A stretch of DNA of 23,324 nt from a virus. A program made the position numbers and the translations under genes. Shown in pieces: positions 1-8,224 of this stretch. Where the stretch lies: the IMG/VR virus record IMGVR_UViG_3300024999_000410, positions 1 to 23,324 of that record; one strand, 5' to 3'. Each line of letters begins with the position of its first letter. Position 1 is the first letter of the stretch. Under the pieces are notes generated by a model. That model made no database searches. It was not told the origin of the DNA and saw only the letters and a program-made list of their open reading frames with translations.

Positions 1-105
1 GATAAGAAAACAATTAAAAAGAAGATTGGGAGAAGCCCAGACAAGTTTGCTTCTTTAATGCAATGTTTCTTTGAGCCTGCGATTCCTCATATAAGAGTAA
101 TATGA
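1..105 (+). CDS. terL: Terminase large subunit, C-terminal end (partial)
   Basis: Only the last 34 codons are in the window, in frame 1, ending at TGA 103-105. The peptide contains GRSPDKFASLMQCFF, which matches the conserved tail of phage large terminase subunits, where a Gly-Arg-Ser-Pro-Asp-Lys stretch is followed by an Ala-rich helix next to the nuclease domain. The large terminase is the ATPase and nuclease that packages DNA into the prohead through the portal. Context supports the call: a portal gene follows 330 bases later. The stop overlaps the next start (ATGA). The catalytic domains lie upstream of the window, so activity cannot be judged here. Confidence 0.72.
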   Translation, partial: DKKTIKKKIGRSPDKFASLMQCFFEPAIPHIRVI

Positions 106-437
106 TAAAAAATATTTTTAAACTACTCTACAATATTTTTTATATATTTGCAACAAAAAATTTGGCTCAAAATTATTATTTTTTTTCTGCAAAATTAGAA
201 GAAATATTTCCAAAAGGTCTTTTATTAATTCATGATGGTATAGAATTTTATATTAAAGACTATTCTTCATCACCAGATTTTATTTTAAGAGAGTTAGATC
301 CAGAAGAAAATAAGTTATATATTATTACAGAATATTTTGATACAGAAAAAAAAGAGTTTATTGAAAAATATTTTCATGAAGACTTTTTTAAAAATAGATA
401 TAAAGTTTATCTTGAAGCTTCTCAAGGAAATAAATAA
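102..437 (+). CDS. Small phage protein of unknown function between terminase and portal
   Basis: This 111-aa protein starts at ATG 102, overlapping the terminase stop, and its TAA overlaps the portal ATG (TAATG). It is therefore translationally coupled on both sides and is surely a real gene. The N-terminus is hydrophobic and aromatic (MIKNIFKLLYNIFYIF), which could be a membrane segment or an amphipathic helix. The rest is acidic and rich in Asp, Glu, Tyr and Phe, without Cys pairs or a catalytic motif I recognise. I do not recognise the family. The position suggests a packaging or head-assembly accessory role, but that is inference from neighbours only. Confidence 0.75.
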   Translation: MIKNIFKLLYNIFYIFATKNLAQNYYFFSAKLEEIFPKGLLLIHDGIEFYIKDYSSSPDFILRELDPEENKLYIITEYFDTEKKEFIEKYFHEDFFKNRYKVYLEASQGNK

Positions 438-1822
438 TGATAGACCCTTTTAAATATGAAATTGAAATGAGAGCTGCTAGGGTTGGAAGAAAAAGAACGT
501 CATTGCCATGGCTTTATCCATGGCAATATGGTAGAGAGTTATACCCAGAAGATGATTTTAATGCGATGGTGAATTCTTATAAATCTTGGGTGTATATTGC
601 AAGTTCTAAAAATGCTGATAGTGTAGCAAATATTCCTCTTAGACTTTATGTGGCAAAAAATAAGAAAGGTCAAAAAATAAAAAATTTCCCTACGAGAAAT
701 ATTTCAAAATCTCAAGATGCTTTTATTAGGGAAAATCCATTTTTATCAAATATAACTTCTGTTAGAAAAGCCAGTGAGTTTGAAGAAGTTCTTGATCACC
801 CATTTCTTGATTTGAAAAAAAATGTAAATAATTTCATGAATAATTTTGATCTGATGCAAATGACACAATTGTATCAGGAACTTACTGGAAATACGTTCTG
901 GCATATTCTTGAAGACCGAATGGGGATTCCAAAAGAAATTTGGATTATTCCACCACAAAATTGTAAGGTTGTTCCCGATAGTAAAAGTTTTATTTCTGGC
1001 TATCAATATCAAAAAGGAACTCAGTCTATAGATTTAAAAGAAAAGGCTGTAATTCATTTTAAAATGCCAAATCCAAAATCTGTTTATTATGGGTTTCCTC
1101 CTTTTTCTTCTATTACTGAAGAATATTCATTAAATCATTCTATTAATGAATATGAAGAAGCAATGTTTAAAAACCAAGGAACATTGTCTGGAACATTTGA
1201 AACAGATAGCGAGCTCGGAGACCATGAATTTGAAAGGTTAAAAGCAGAAATTAAACAAGCATTTACTGGTCCTAAAAATGCGGGGAAAATGCCATTACTT
1301 GATAGTGGCTTAAAATTTAAACCAGTTGGAACCTCACCTAAAGAGATGTCTTATCTTGGCGGTAGAGAAAAGATAAGAGAATTAATTTTAAACGCTTTTG
1401 GACAAGCACTTGGTATGTATAGCAAAGAAGCGAATAGAGCGAATGTAGATGCTGCTATATATCAATACATGAGCTTTACAATCCAGCCGAGATTGAGAAG
1501 GATTGAAGAAAAGCTAAATGAAAAATTGATTTGGCGATATGATGAAAAATTGTTTCTAGCATATGATAATTGCGTTCCTGACTCAAGAGAAGAATTGTTA
1601 AGTGAGAGAATTAAACATGTTCAAACATCAATTCTTTCGGTTGATGAGGCTAGGGGTTCTTTAGGTAAAGAACCACTAGGGGGTATTTTTAATAAACCTT
1701 TTATCCCTGTGAATATGACTACTCCTGAGAATATATTAACAAATATTGGGGATGGAAATGGGTCCGGGAATATTGTTAACGATTCTAAAAAAATGATGGA
1801 GTTGCTGGGAAATAAAATATAG
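437..1822 (+). CDS. Portal protein, HK97-like
   Basis: This 461-aa protein has the usual length for HK97-type portals. The portal dodecamer forms the vertex through which DNA is packaged and to which the neck attaches. Visible family features are the N-terminal YKSWVYIASSKNADSVANIPLRLY segment with its clip and wing context (residues about 49-71), a YQELTGNTFWHI segment, a VYYGFPPFSSI loop followed by a long helix ending in EEAMFKNQG, and the C-terminal QPRLRRIEEKLNEKL helix with a following SVDEARGSLG motif. ATG 437 overlaps the previous stop. The TAG stop (1820-1822) lies inside the left arm of a strong inverted repeat. Confidence 0.93.
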   Translation: MIDPFKYEIEMRAARVGRKRTSLPWLYPWQYGRELYPEDDFNAMVNSYKSWVYIASSKNADSVANIPLRLYVAKNKKGQKIKNFPTRNISKSQDAFIRENPFLSNITSVRKASEFEEVLDHPFLDLKKNVNNFMNNFDLMQMTQLYQELTGNTFWHILEDRMGIPKEIWIIPPQNCKVVPDSKSFISGYQYQKGTQSIDLKEKAVIHFKMPNPKSVYYGFPPFSSITEEYSLNHSINEYEEAMFKNQGTLSGTFETDSELGDHEFERLKAEIKQAFTGPKNAGKMPLLDSGLKFKPVGTSPKEMSYLGGREKIRELILNAFGQALGMYSKEANRANVDAAIYQYMSFTIQPRLRRIEEKLNEKLIWRYDEKLFLAYDNCVPDSREELLSERIKHVQTSILSVDEARGSLGKEPLGGIFNKPFIPVNMTTPENILTNIGDGNGSGNIVNDSKKMMELLGNKI

Positions 1823-1876
1823 TGTGACTAGGCTGATCACCGAAAGCAAAGAATCCTTACTTTGTTGTCACACTAT
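1819..1876 (+). ncRNA. Structured three-way-junction RNA element, copy 1 (putative)
   Basis: A 10-bp perfect outer stem (1819-1828 with 1867-1876, core AGTGTGAC/GTCACACT) encloses two smaller hairpins. After the stem come TA (1829-1830), then GG...CC (1831-1832 with 1840-1841, loop CTGATCA), then GAA, then a 7-bp hairpin AGCAAAG/CTTTGTT (1845-1851 with 1860-1866, one G-U pair) whose loop AATCCTTA holds AATCC. The outer stem includes the portal TAG, and a short T run follows. Copies at 14132-14201 and 15404-15464 share the architecture and junction bases but not the stem sequences. It could act as a terminator, an mRNA 3' end or processing element, or a protein-binding site. The fold was drawn by hand. 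Confidence 0.6.
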
Positions 1877-1909
1877 TTTAAAAGGATCTATGCTAAAAGG
1901 AGGTATAGG

Positions 1910-2038
1910 GTGGACAAAATTAAAATTTGTTGCGTTTGTAAAAAAGAAAAATTTATCAATTCCTTTAGCAAGGATAAAAATAAAAAAGATGGGTTTGGAT
2001 TAAAATGTAAAGAATGCCACAAACACGAAGGTTGCTAG
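1910..2038 (+). CDS. Small zinc-ribbon protein, 42 aa
   Basis: This 42-aa ORF starts at GTG 1910 behind a strong Shine-Dalgarno (AAAGGAGGT, ending at 1903) and stops at TAG 2036-2038. It carries CxxC (CCVCKKEKF) and a second CxxC/H set (CKECHKH) separated by a basic FxKDKNKKDGFG stretch. This layout is typical of a small zinc finger seen alone or at the N-terminus of phage HNH endonucleases. It probably binds zinc and nucleic acid. It could be a stand-alone regulator or the remnant of a longer endonuclease; no nuclease residues follow it. It sits between the structured element and a secreted-protein gene. Confidence 0.6.
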   Translation: MDKIKICCVCKKEKFINSFSKDKNKKDGFGLKCKECHKHEGC

Positions 2039-2050
2039 TTGGAGGACAAG

Positions 2051-2506
2051 ATGGTTAAAAGATTGGTTTTTTTGTTTTTATTTTTATTTGTTCCAATTAA
2101 TGTTTATTGTGCAGAACTTGTAACATTTTCTGTATCAAAAAGTACAATGTCTGGATTAAGGACTTTAACAATAGCTTATGAAACTGCTGCTGATGGATCT
2201 TTATCTACTGCGACACGAATTTCTGTAAGTAGATATTATGGTTTTATTTTAAAAATAAGACATATACCCGGAACTACACCTGTGACGACTGGTGTCGCTG
2301 ATATAACATTGAAAGATGATGCTGGAGTAGATGTGTTTGGCACTGCTTTATCTAATATAGATACAAGCGGTACTATTGAAAAATACTCAATGATTGATAG
2401 TAATAACGCTAACTATCCAATTGGAAGCCCAACTACATTACAACTTGATATTGCGTCAAATAGTGGTGTCAGTGCTACCGGAACGATTATTCTTACTTTA
2501 CTTTAA
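2051..2506 (+). CDS. Secreted beta-rich protein of unknown function
   Basis: I choose ATG 2051 because GGAGGA (2041-2046) lies at the right distance; an upstream TTG would place the Shine-Dalgarno inside the gene. The 151-aa product begins with a clear Sec signal peptide: MVKR, a run of Leu/Phe, then VYCA with a likely cut before Glu22. The mature part is rich in Thr, Ser, Gly and Ala with alternating hydrophobics, suggesting a beta-sandwich. I recognise no family. Composition is AT-rich like the phage backbone, unlike the secreted genes that follow. Export means it is unlikely to be incorporated into the head by cytoplasmic assembly; an envelope or extracellular role is more likely. Confidence 0.7.
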   Translation: MVKRLVFLFLFLFVPINVYCAELVTFSVSKSTMSGLRTLTIAYETAADGSLSTATRISVSRYYGFILKIRHIPGTTPVTTGVADITLKDDAGVDVFGTALSNIDTSGTIEKYSMIDSNNANYPIGSPTTLQLDIASNSGVSATGTIILTLL

Positions 2507-2509
2507 TAT

Positions 2510-2854
2510 ATGAATTTTTTGGCTGATAATAACATGAATCTTGACGGCGAATGGGCAGTTGAGTGCTTAGGCTGGGCGGCAATCTTCAACCCGCTAAATG
2601 ACCACAAAGTCATCCGGGACGGCCAAGGCTTCAACCGGGCCGTGGGGATTGAGGGGGCGTATTTCAAAATAATTAAGAATCCATTCGGCAAAGACGACAA
2701 TGAATATTTGCTGGATTACAATGTGGAATGGAACGATAAATTTTTCCATAACATTACCGATCTTGTGCAGGTCCAGCCGGACGGCACAGCAAAAGGTGTG
2801 CTTTATAAGGCGGGTAGGCCAAAGTTTGAATTCACGCTGACGAGGGTGAAATGA
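2510..2854 (+). CDS. Unknown small protein at the left edge of the GC-rich cassette
   Basis: This ORF of 114 codons runs from ATG 2510 (or ATG 2534, residue 9) to TGA 2852-2854. Neither start has a convincing ribosome binding site. The first 8 codons are AT-rich like the phage, while from about 2534 the codon use switches to GC-rich, so the present start may be a hybrid created at a junction. The TAA of the preceding gene is in the same frame, just one codon upstream of ATG 2510. Visible features are LDGEWAVECLGW near the start and a beta-strand-rich remainder. I do not recognise the family; a lipocalin-like fold is only a guess. Confidence 0.5.
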   Translation: MNFLADNNMNLDGEWAVECLGWAAIFNPLNDHKVIRDGQGFNRAVGIEGAYFKIIKNPFGKDDNEYLLDYNVEWNDKFFHNITDLVQVQPDGTAKGVLYKAGRPKFEFTLTRVK

Positions 2855-4482
2855 AAAATAAACTCCTCACTGTCGCGGCTCTGCTGCTTCTGCCTTCTGT
2901 GGCAATGGCAAAGGGCGTCTATATTGCCGGGGCAACTCAAGGCGATGATTCAGGCACAAGTTGTGCTACGGCCCATGACGAGACTTGGTTTTCCACACAA
3001 GGCAATTGGGGTGTTGATGCCGCCGATATGACCCCAGGAGATACCATTTACTTTTGCGATGATGCCGGGCCAATTGATGGGCAGCTTATCGTTAGGGCTA
3101 CCGGTACGTCAGATGCATGGTATTACTTCGCGCCAGCTTTCGGGGATGCGCCGGTTTTGTCTTACTCCGCAACGCAAGGCCTTCTTTTCGGAGTAGCCGG
3201 CAGGGGATATTATCAAATTGACGGTCTCGACACCCTAACATTTTCCGGTGGTGCTGCGCTCGGGAGAATGGTGTATTTCTTCGGGCAGCATGATGTAGAA
3301 GTAAAAAATATCATTTGTGATTCCGACACTTCCCAGACATGCCTTGATATCTACACGTCAACCGCTGATTCCTACAACATAAATTTTCACCACAATGATT
3401 TTCGCAGCAATGGGACAATGGAAGGGATCAGGATGGCGCAGGCGGGAGCAAATGCGAAACACCCGTATAATATCTCCATTACCGATAACATTGGCGACTA
3501 CCTCAAAAATTTCATATTCGGCACCGCTGACGCAGATGTCTGGAGTGGGGGGCACAGGGTAGAAGGGCTGACAGTTGCCAGGAATGATGTTGACCACACA
3601 CGCGGCCCATTTATGGGGTTGCCTGGCGGAATTGACGGCAGCACATTGGCGTCTTCCATTGATCATAACCATGTCGGACAGTGCGGTGACTCAGACTATC
3701 CGGCGGTAAATTGTCTCCAACTCCACTGGATCAATGATGTTGATATTCTCTCGAATCGTATTGACTCTGTTGATACCGCGAGCTGCGACGGTTGCGGTAT
3801 CATTTTGGATTGGGCGAATTTGGATGACACATTGCTGTCTACTAATAACCACGTTTCGTTGAATATTATCAAAAACACCAACGCTGCTTGCGGTGGCAGA
3901 GGGATATGTATTTTTAAAGGCACAGGGAACCTGATAGATTATAACCTCGTAAATGGCTCAAGCGGCATGGGGTTAAGGAACGCCAGTAACGAGAGCAGCG
4001 GAAACAGATGGATTGGCAACACTGTTATGAGTCCAGATGTATGTTTTTCACAAGCCGATGGCGACAACATAGGAAATACCACTACGTGGATTCTTAACCT
4101 CTGCTCCAGCCCTACAAGTAAAGGTTTTGAAACGCTTAACAATTCTGTCGCAATTGAGCATGACAACCTTGTTTACAACGCACCGGACAACGACATAGTG
4201 CTCGACGCCACCGACTTAACCGTTGACCCACTGCTCGACACTCAAGGTCGCCCACGCCTCAAATCGATCTTTGACGCCGGAACAGCTCATGACAATGTCT
4301 ATTGCGGGTCTGGTGAGCCAATAGGAGCCTACGAGTTGTGCAAAGGCGTGTCAATGCCGCCGCCACTGTGGTTTCTTGGGACGCCGGATAGCTATGAGTT
4401 GGGTGGTGGACTGGTGCATGTTGAGCTGGTAACTTTCGACGGTGAATCAGTAACTTTCGGCGGTGAAGCCGTTACATGGTGA
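2851..4482 (+). CDS. Secreted right-handed beta-helix protein
   Basis: This 543-aa protein starts at ATG 2851, overlapping the previous stop (ATGA), with GAGGG upstream. It has a classical signal peptide, cut after AMA at about residue 20. The mature start, GVYIAGATQGDDSGTSCATAHDETW, is the typical opening of parallel beta-helix proteins, followed by many N-rich rungs of the type HHNDFRSNG, NHVSLNIIKN and NTVMS. Such folds occur in polysaccharide lyases, depolymerases and tailspikes. The C-terminus ends with a short repeated VTF-GE-VTF-GE pattern. No catalytic residues can be assigned by eye. Since it is exported, it may act on extracellular polysaccharide instead of being a conventional virion tailspike. 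Confidence 0.75.
   Translation: MKNKLLTVAALLLLPSVAMAKGVYIAGATQGDDSGTSCATAHDETWFSTQGNWGVDAADMTPGDTIYFCDDAGPIDGQLIVRATGTSDAWYYFAPAFGDAPVLSYSATQGLLFGVAGRGYYQIDGLDTLTFSGGAALGRMVYFFGQHDVEVKNIICDSDTSQTCLDIYTSTADSYNINFHHNDFRSNGTMEGIRMAQAGANAKHPYNISITDNIGDYLKNFIFGTADADVWSGGHRVEGLTVARNDVDHTRGPFMGLPGGIDGSTLASSIDHNHVGQCGDSDYPAVNCLQLHWINDVDILSNRIDSVDTASCDGCGIILDWANLDDTLLSTNNHVSLNIIKNTNAACGGRGICIFKGTGNLIDYNLVNGSSGMGLRNASNESSGNRWIGNTVMSPDVCFSQADGDNIGNTTTWILNLCSSPTSKGFETLNNSVAIEHDNLVYNAPDNDIVLDATDLTVDPLLDTQGRPRLKSIFDAGTAHDNVYCGSGEPIGAYELCKGVSMPPPLWFLGTPDSYELGGGLVHVELVTFDGESVTFGGEAVTW
4429..4470 (+). repeat. 21-base imperfect tandem repeat at the 3' end of the beta-helix gene
   Basis: Two adjacent 21-base units (4429-4449 and 4450-4470) begin GTAACTTTCG and encode VTFDGES and VTFGGEA, followed by a degenerate third start encoding VTW. 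The repeat makes a short beta-strand-like C-terminal tag. It may arise from slippage and might serve as an attachment or oligomerisation tail. Confidence 0.7.
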
Positions 4483-4491
4483 GGAGATGAA

Positions 4492-5832
4492 ATGAAAAGA
4501 CTTTTTTTGATAGCAGCACTGGTTTTAATCCCCTGGCAAGCATTGGCGGTTGAGCTGGACGCCGACAGCAACGGCTATCAGGACCTTGACAAAGGCGGAA
4601 CGAATGCAGCGACTGAGCAAGATCCAACCGTGGACACCTCGGCAGAGATCCAGGCCATTATCGGGGCGGGGGTGTATGAACCATCCCTGGATAATCCAGC
4701 CACAACTGGATTTGTCCTTAGCTCAACAGATGCCGGGGTCAGGTCATGGGTTGCTGTTCCAACTGCGGCCAGCCTTGCGGTTGATGACCTGATCACCCTC
4801 TCAGGCGTGGCGGAAGGTGCTGCAAACCTTGGGGCGTTCACCGGGTCCACGATTGCGGATAACCAAACTGTCAAAGCAGCTATCCAGGCATTGGAGACAT
4901 TCGCCGAAACCCTGGGAGGTGGTGTGGACTTTACCGCCTACGACGGCGTGATATGGGGCACTGCCGCAGGAGGTTCGCAGGTTCACACATTTGATACCGG
5001 TGCCGGGACAGACCCGGCATTCACGGTCAGTGATACGGATTTTACTTTCAACAAGCCTTTGGTGGCTTCTGGATTCACTTCTAACGCAGCAGACGGTGAG
5101 CACTACTATGAAGCCATTAATACCACAGCAATTACCGCTACCGCCACAGCTGGGAGAGTTTCCTACTATAACGGGTTCCACTATATTGCCGATGGCACAG
5201 ACTGGAATGATTATCTGTTGAACAAGGAAATGATTGACACTCTTTCCGAGTTCGAAACCGTGCTTTTCGTTATCAATACCATTCGTGACATCGACGCAAC
5301 GGGAGCAGTAACTTTCACCGGCCAGTCAGCAACCAGGGCGAAGACCCTTTCCGACGCCGCTGATACCATCGTTGAAAAATCTGGATCTTACACTGACGCT
5401 ACCGGAACATACCGGACAAGCGGCATCGTAAGCGGCAGGCTTGGAGAAGTCATCAAAACAGCTTCAGCAACCTTGACCGCTTATGAAACCAACGGAACAG
5501 TGATCTCCAACTACGGAGAGACTGACGACGCCGATCTTATCCTGACTGGAAATGATGTTGACACCTTTCCAGGCCACAGTTTTGTCTATAATATCGTTGC
5601 CGCGATGGCTACAAACGACACCTGTTTCAAAGCTGCTGCTGACAATTTCCTGAACTTTGAGGGAACAAGCGGGACTGATAATGGGTGTATCTGTAATGCT
5701 GCCCCAGCACTTGGGGATAAGCTGACTTGTTATGCGCTGACAACTGGTGCCGGTGCTACTGATTGGTTCTGCGAGGGGACACGAGGGACATGGGTCGCTG
5801 TCGCTGATAATACTGGCGATTGCCCAGATTGA
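4492..5832 (+). CDS. Secreted fibre-like protein
   Basis: This 446-aa protein starts at ATG 4492 with GAGGAGA upstream, 9 bases after the beta-helix gene. A signal peptide (MKRLFLIAALVLIPWQALA) is followed by DADSNGYQD, which looks like a calcium-binding DxDxNG loop, and then KGGTNA, a phrase common in phage tail-fibre proteins. The central part has a TVKAAIQALETFAETLG helix and repetitive Thr/Ala/Gly/Asp-rich segments like fibre shafts. The C-terminus holds several Cys (NDTCFKA, NGCICNA, WFCEGTRG), unusual for a cytoplasmic phage fibre and consistent with an oxidising exterior. Function is not established; surface adhesion or an exported fibre is plausible. Confidence 0.6.
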   Translation: MKRLFLIAALVLIPWQALAVELDADSNGYQDLDKGGTNAATEQDPTVDTSAEIQAIIGAGVYEPSLDNPATTGFVLSSTDAGVRSWVAVPTAASLAVDDLITLSGVAEGAANLGAFTGSTIADNQTVKAAIQALETFAETLGGGVDFTAYDGVIWGTAAGGSQVHTFDTGAGTDPAFTVSDTDFTFNKPLVASGFTSNAADGEHYYEAINTTAITATATAGRVSYYNGFHYIADGTDWNDYLLNKEMIDTLSEFETVLFVINTIRDIDATGAVTFTGQSATRAKTLSDAADTIVEKSGSYTDATGTYRTSGIVSGRLGEVIKTASATLTAYETNGTVISNYGETDDADLILTGNDVDTFPGHSFVYNIVAAMATNDTCFKAAADNFLNFEGTSGTDNGCICNAAPALGDKLTCYALTTGAGATDWFCEGTRGTWVAVADNTGDCPD

Positions 5833-5840
5833 GGCCAAAC

Positions 5841-6626
5841 ATGAAAAGATTATTTTTTACTCTATTCTTTATATTTCTTGCGGCTGTCTGCTATGCTAAC
5901 CCATTTATGGCCACGGTTGTGCAGCAACAGACCTGTGTCGCCACCGAAACCCCAGAGACATCATGCGCTGACAGTATTGATAATGACTGTGACGGTTTGG
6001 TTGACGGGGCTGATAGTGATTGCGGCACACCGGTTGAAATAACTTTTCAAGATGGTGTTGATAGTTATGCTGGCACGATAGATACATATATCGTCCAAGA
6101 CGCTACAACGACAAACTACGGGACATCAGCCACTTCACATTCGCGTGCAGCTAACGGTGGTGGTTATATAAGAAACATTTTGATAAGTTTTGACTTATCA
6201 AGTATAACCGGGCCAGTTACGGTTACAAATGCCACGCTCTCGATTTTGAGAGGTGGTACACACGATGGTGATACAACATGTAGTGCGTATAGACTATTGC
6301 GCAACTGGGTAGAAACAGAGGCAACATGGAATGTGTATTCTACAGGAAACTCATGGTCAACAGCAGGAGCTGCATATAATAATGCGGACAGGGATGTTGA
6401 CCTGAGTGCCGCTGTCATACTAGACACAATCGGTGACTTGGAGTGGAAAGATTTTTCATCGGCACAATTAGCTGCCGACGTTCAGGATATGATCAATAAT
6501 GGCAGCAACTATGGCTGGGTTCTTTTTCTGAATACCAGCCCAGTCGCATGGCATGTGTTTGTTTCTAGTGAGGATGTCACAACTACAAATAGGCCGAAAT
6601 TAACAATAACTTATACGGTGGACTGA
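5841..6626 (+). CDS. Secreted protein with MopE-type metal-binding motif and DNRLRE/CBM-like domain
   Basis: I choose ATG 5841, which begins MKRLFFTLFFIFLAAVCYA, a good signal peptide with GAGG upstream; an earlier in-frame ATG at 5820 would overlap the previous gene and bury the signal. The 261-aa protein then shows CADSIDNDCDGLVDGADSDC (mature residues about 25-50), the Cys/Asp-rich motif of MopE-like and other extracellular metal-binding proteins. From about residue 55 it matches the DNRLRE domain pattern: DTYIVQDATTTNYG, a central LISFDLSSI strand, NWVETEATWN, and a terminal RPKLTITYT. That family is a beta-sandwich carbohydrate-binding module in secreted proteins. It likely binds surface glycans. 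The MopE motif is commonest in deltaproteobacterial proteins. Confidence 0.75.
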   Translation: MKRLFFTLFFIFLAAVCYANPFMATVVQQQTCVATETPETSCADSIDNDCDGLVDGADSDCGTPVEITFQDGVDSYAGTIDTYIVQDATTTNYGTSATSHSRAANGGGYIRNILISFDLSSITGPVTVTNATLSILRGGTHDGDTTCSAYRLLRNWVETEATWNVYSTGNSWSTAGAAYNNADRDVDLSAAVILDTIGDLEWKDFSSAQLAADVQDMINNGSNYGWVLFLNTSPVAWHVFVSSEDVTTTNRPKLTITYTVD

Positions 6627-8215
6627 TGCGAACTCTTTGGATATTTTTGCTTTTATTTTTGTCAGCTGCTGACCAAGGGTATACCGCAACCTATTATATG
6701 GCTCCTGGTGGAAGTGATAGCGGAACTGGGGCGACCGATAACGAGTGGTTGACACTAAGATACGCGGTAAGTCAAATGTCACAAAGCGATGTTCTTATCA
6801 TCCGCGATGGAACATATTCAGGGCCTAATAATGTGTTGTCCCAAACACAACTTCCACCGTCAGGTTTAGCGGGTGCATTTACCACAATTCGTGCCGAACA
6901 TGACGGACTAGCAATTTTCCAAGATGGTTTTATACAGATGGATGGTAATCCTGCTGCTCCGTATGCATATATCTCATTTGAGGGGATTAAGGCTCTTGAT
7001 TATACTATGACATATGGTGTTAATCTAAGTTATTTTAAATTTTCACGTTGTGCTTTTACCTATGACGAAACAACTCCACCATCAGCCGGGGCATCGTTTT
7101 GGATAGGGGCAGGATGCTCTTATTTTTTAGTAGAGGATTGTTGGGCGTGGGGGGCAGGAAGATATAGATTTATAGCTGGGGGCCATCATCATGTTTTTAG
7201 GCGTTGTGTGGCAAGATATGACAGAACAGACTGGACTGATCCAATGGCTAATTTCACCTCTTACGATAGTGATTATGTTGCTTTCCAGAATTGCATTGCG
7301 ATAGATAGCGATCATGAAGAGTTTTGGCTAAATACTTCTGAAGTAGCAGGGACTTTTTATATTCATCACGGTTCTGAATACAATACTGTTAAAGGATGCA
7401 TCAGCGTCAACAACCATAATCCATGGCTTACCGGTTCGCCCGGTCTTGGATTAGCAATAGAAAATAACCTGGCTATTGATATTGCTAATATTGGTGAGCA
7501 AACAAGAGCAGACACCTATAGTACAGGCGCATTCTCAATAGAGAATTGCACACTTATTAATATAACTGGGGACGGGTTGCATCCCTGGGGTGGAAGTGCT
7601 GATAGTGTAACAGTAGTAAATAACGTACTGTATGGGATAGGGGGGGTAGCACTTTACGGCGCAGATCTCGCGGATGGAACATATAATTGCTTATATAATA
7701 ATACTACTGATTATTATATCACAGCATCAGACATAAACGACTACTGCGCGGCACAATCAAATGCTATTGACCCGGCAGATGGAAATCCTGGAAATGGTAT
7801 ACCTGCAATACTTTACCCTGTTCGAGTGGAAAGTGGATCAAATTTAGATGGTACTGGTTATGCTGGGGCAGGTCGCGGGGCGACAATTTTGTATCGTTTA
7901 GGAGTGGCCGGTACCTTCTATGGCGAAGCTGGATGGGACACGGAAACTGAAGATTCCTTGTGGCCATGGCCGAACGAAGGAAGAATAAAGGCAGATATGG
8001 CTGACTATTTGTACACTGGAGAAATAGTGGGAGGTGGAACGGATACCCTATCCGGCGCAAGGGGTTTTGCCGCCGTCGGCAAGCAATTAAATGGGGTTGA
8101 TGATATAACCTTAACCTCTTATATTTGGGAGTATCTAGGTAATCAGATTCCTCCTGAAATTTATGGGTATAGTCACGGCGGCGGGCATTTCAGCGGTATG
8201 GGTAATTTTAGATAG
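6626..8215 (+). CDS. Secreted right-handed beta-helix protein (second)
   Basis: This 529-aa protein starts at ATG 6626, overlapping the previous TGA (TGATG). The signal peptide is cut at about residue 21 (GYTA). The mature N-terminus, TYYMAPGGSDSGTGATDNEWLTLRYAVSQM, followed by DVLIIRDGTYSG, is the hallmark opening of parallel beta-helix proteins. Rungs follow with FSRCAF, VEDCWAW, FRRCVARYD, FQNCIAID and IENNLAID. Carbohydrate-active or surface adhesin roles are usual for the fold. It resembles the beta-helix protein at 2851-4482 in architecture but is less GC-rich, so the two may have separate origins. No catalytic residues can be assigned. Confidence 0.75.
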   Translation: MRTLWIFLLLFLSAADQGYTATYYMAPGGSDSGTGATDNEWLTLRYAVSQMSQSDVLIIRDGTYSGPNNVLSQTQLPPSGLAGAFTTIRAEHDGLAIFQDGFIQMDGNPAAPYAYISFEGIKALDYTMTYGVNLSYFKFSRCAFTYDETTPPSAGASFWIGAGCSYFLVEDCWAWGAGRYRFIAGGHHHVFRRCVARYDRTDWTDPMANFTSYDSDYVAFQNCIAIDSDHEEFWLNTSEVAGTFYIHHGSEYNTVKGCISVNNHNPWLTGSPGLGLAIENNLAIDIANIGEQTRADTYSTGAFSIENCTLINITGDGLHPWGGSADSVTVVNNVLYGIGGVALYGADLADGTYNCLYNNTTDYYITASDINDYCAAQSNAIDPADGNPGNGIPAILYPVRVESGSNLDGTGYAGAGRGATILYRLGVAGTFYGEAGWDTETEDSLWPWPNEGRIKADMADYLYTGEIVGGGTDTLSGARGFAAVGKQLNGVDDITLTSYIWEYLGNQIPPEIYGYSHGGGHFSGMGNFR

Positions 8216-8224
8216 GAGATCAAT

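Noticed and set aside
1831-1847. Resemblance of CTGATCACCGAAAG in element copy 1 to a hammerhead ribozyme core
   Set aside because: The CUGANGA core is broken (C in place of the invariant G) and the other two copies lack the sequence.
4550-4792. + strand alternate-frame ORF in the fibre-like gene
   Set aside because: It is a shadow of the signal-peptide-bearing gene at 4492-5832.
4801-5181. Minus-strand ORF within the secreted fibre-like gene
   Set aside because: Long open frames on the opposite strand are common in GC-richer coding sequence; no motif or ribosome binding site is seen.
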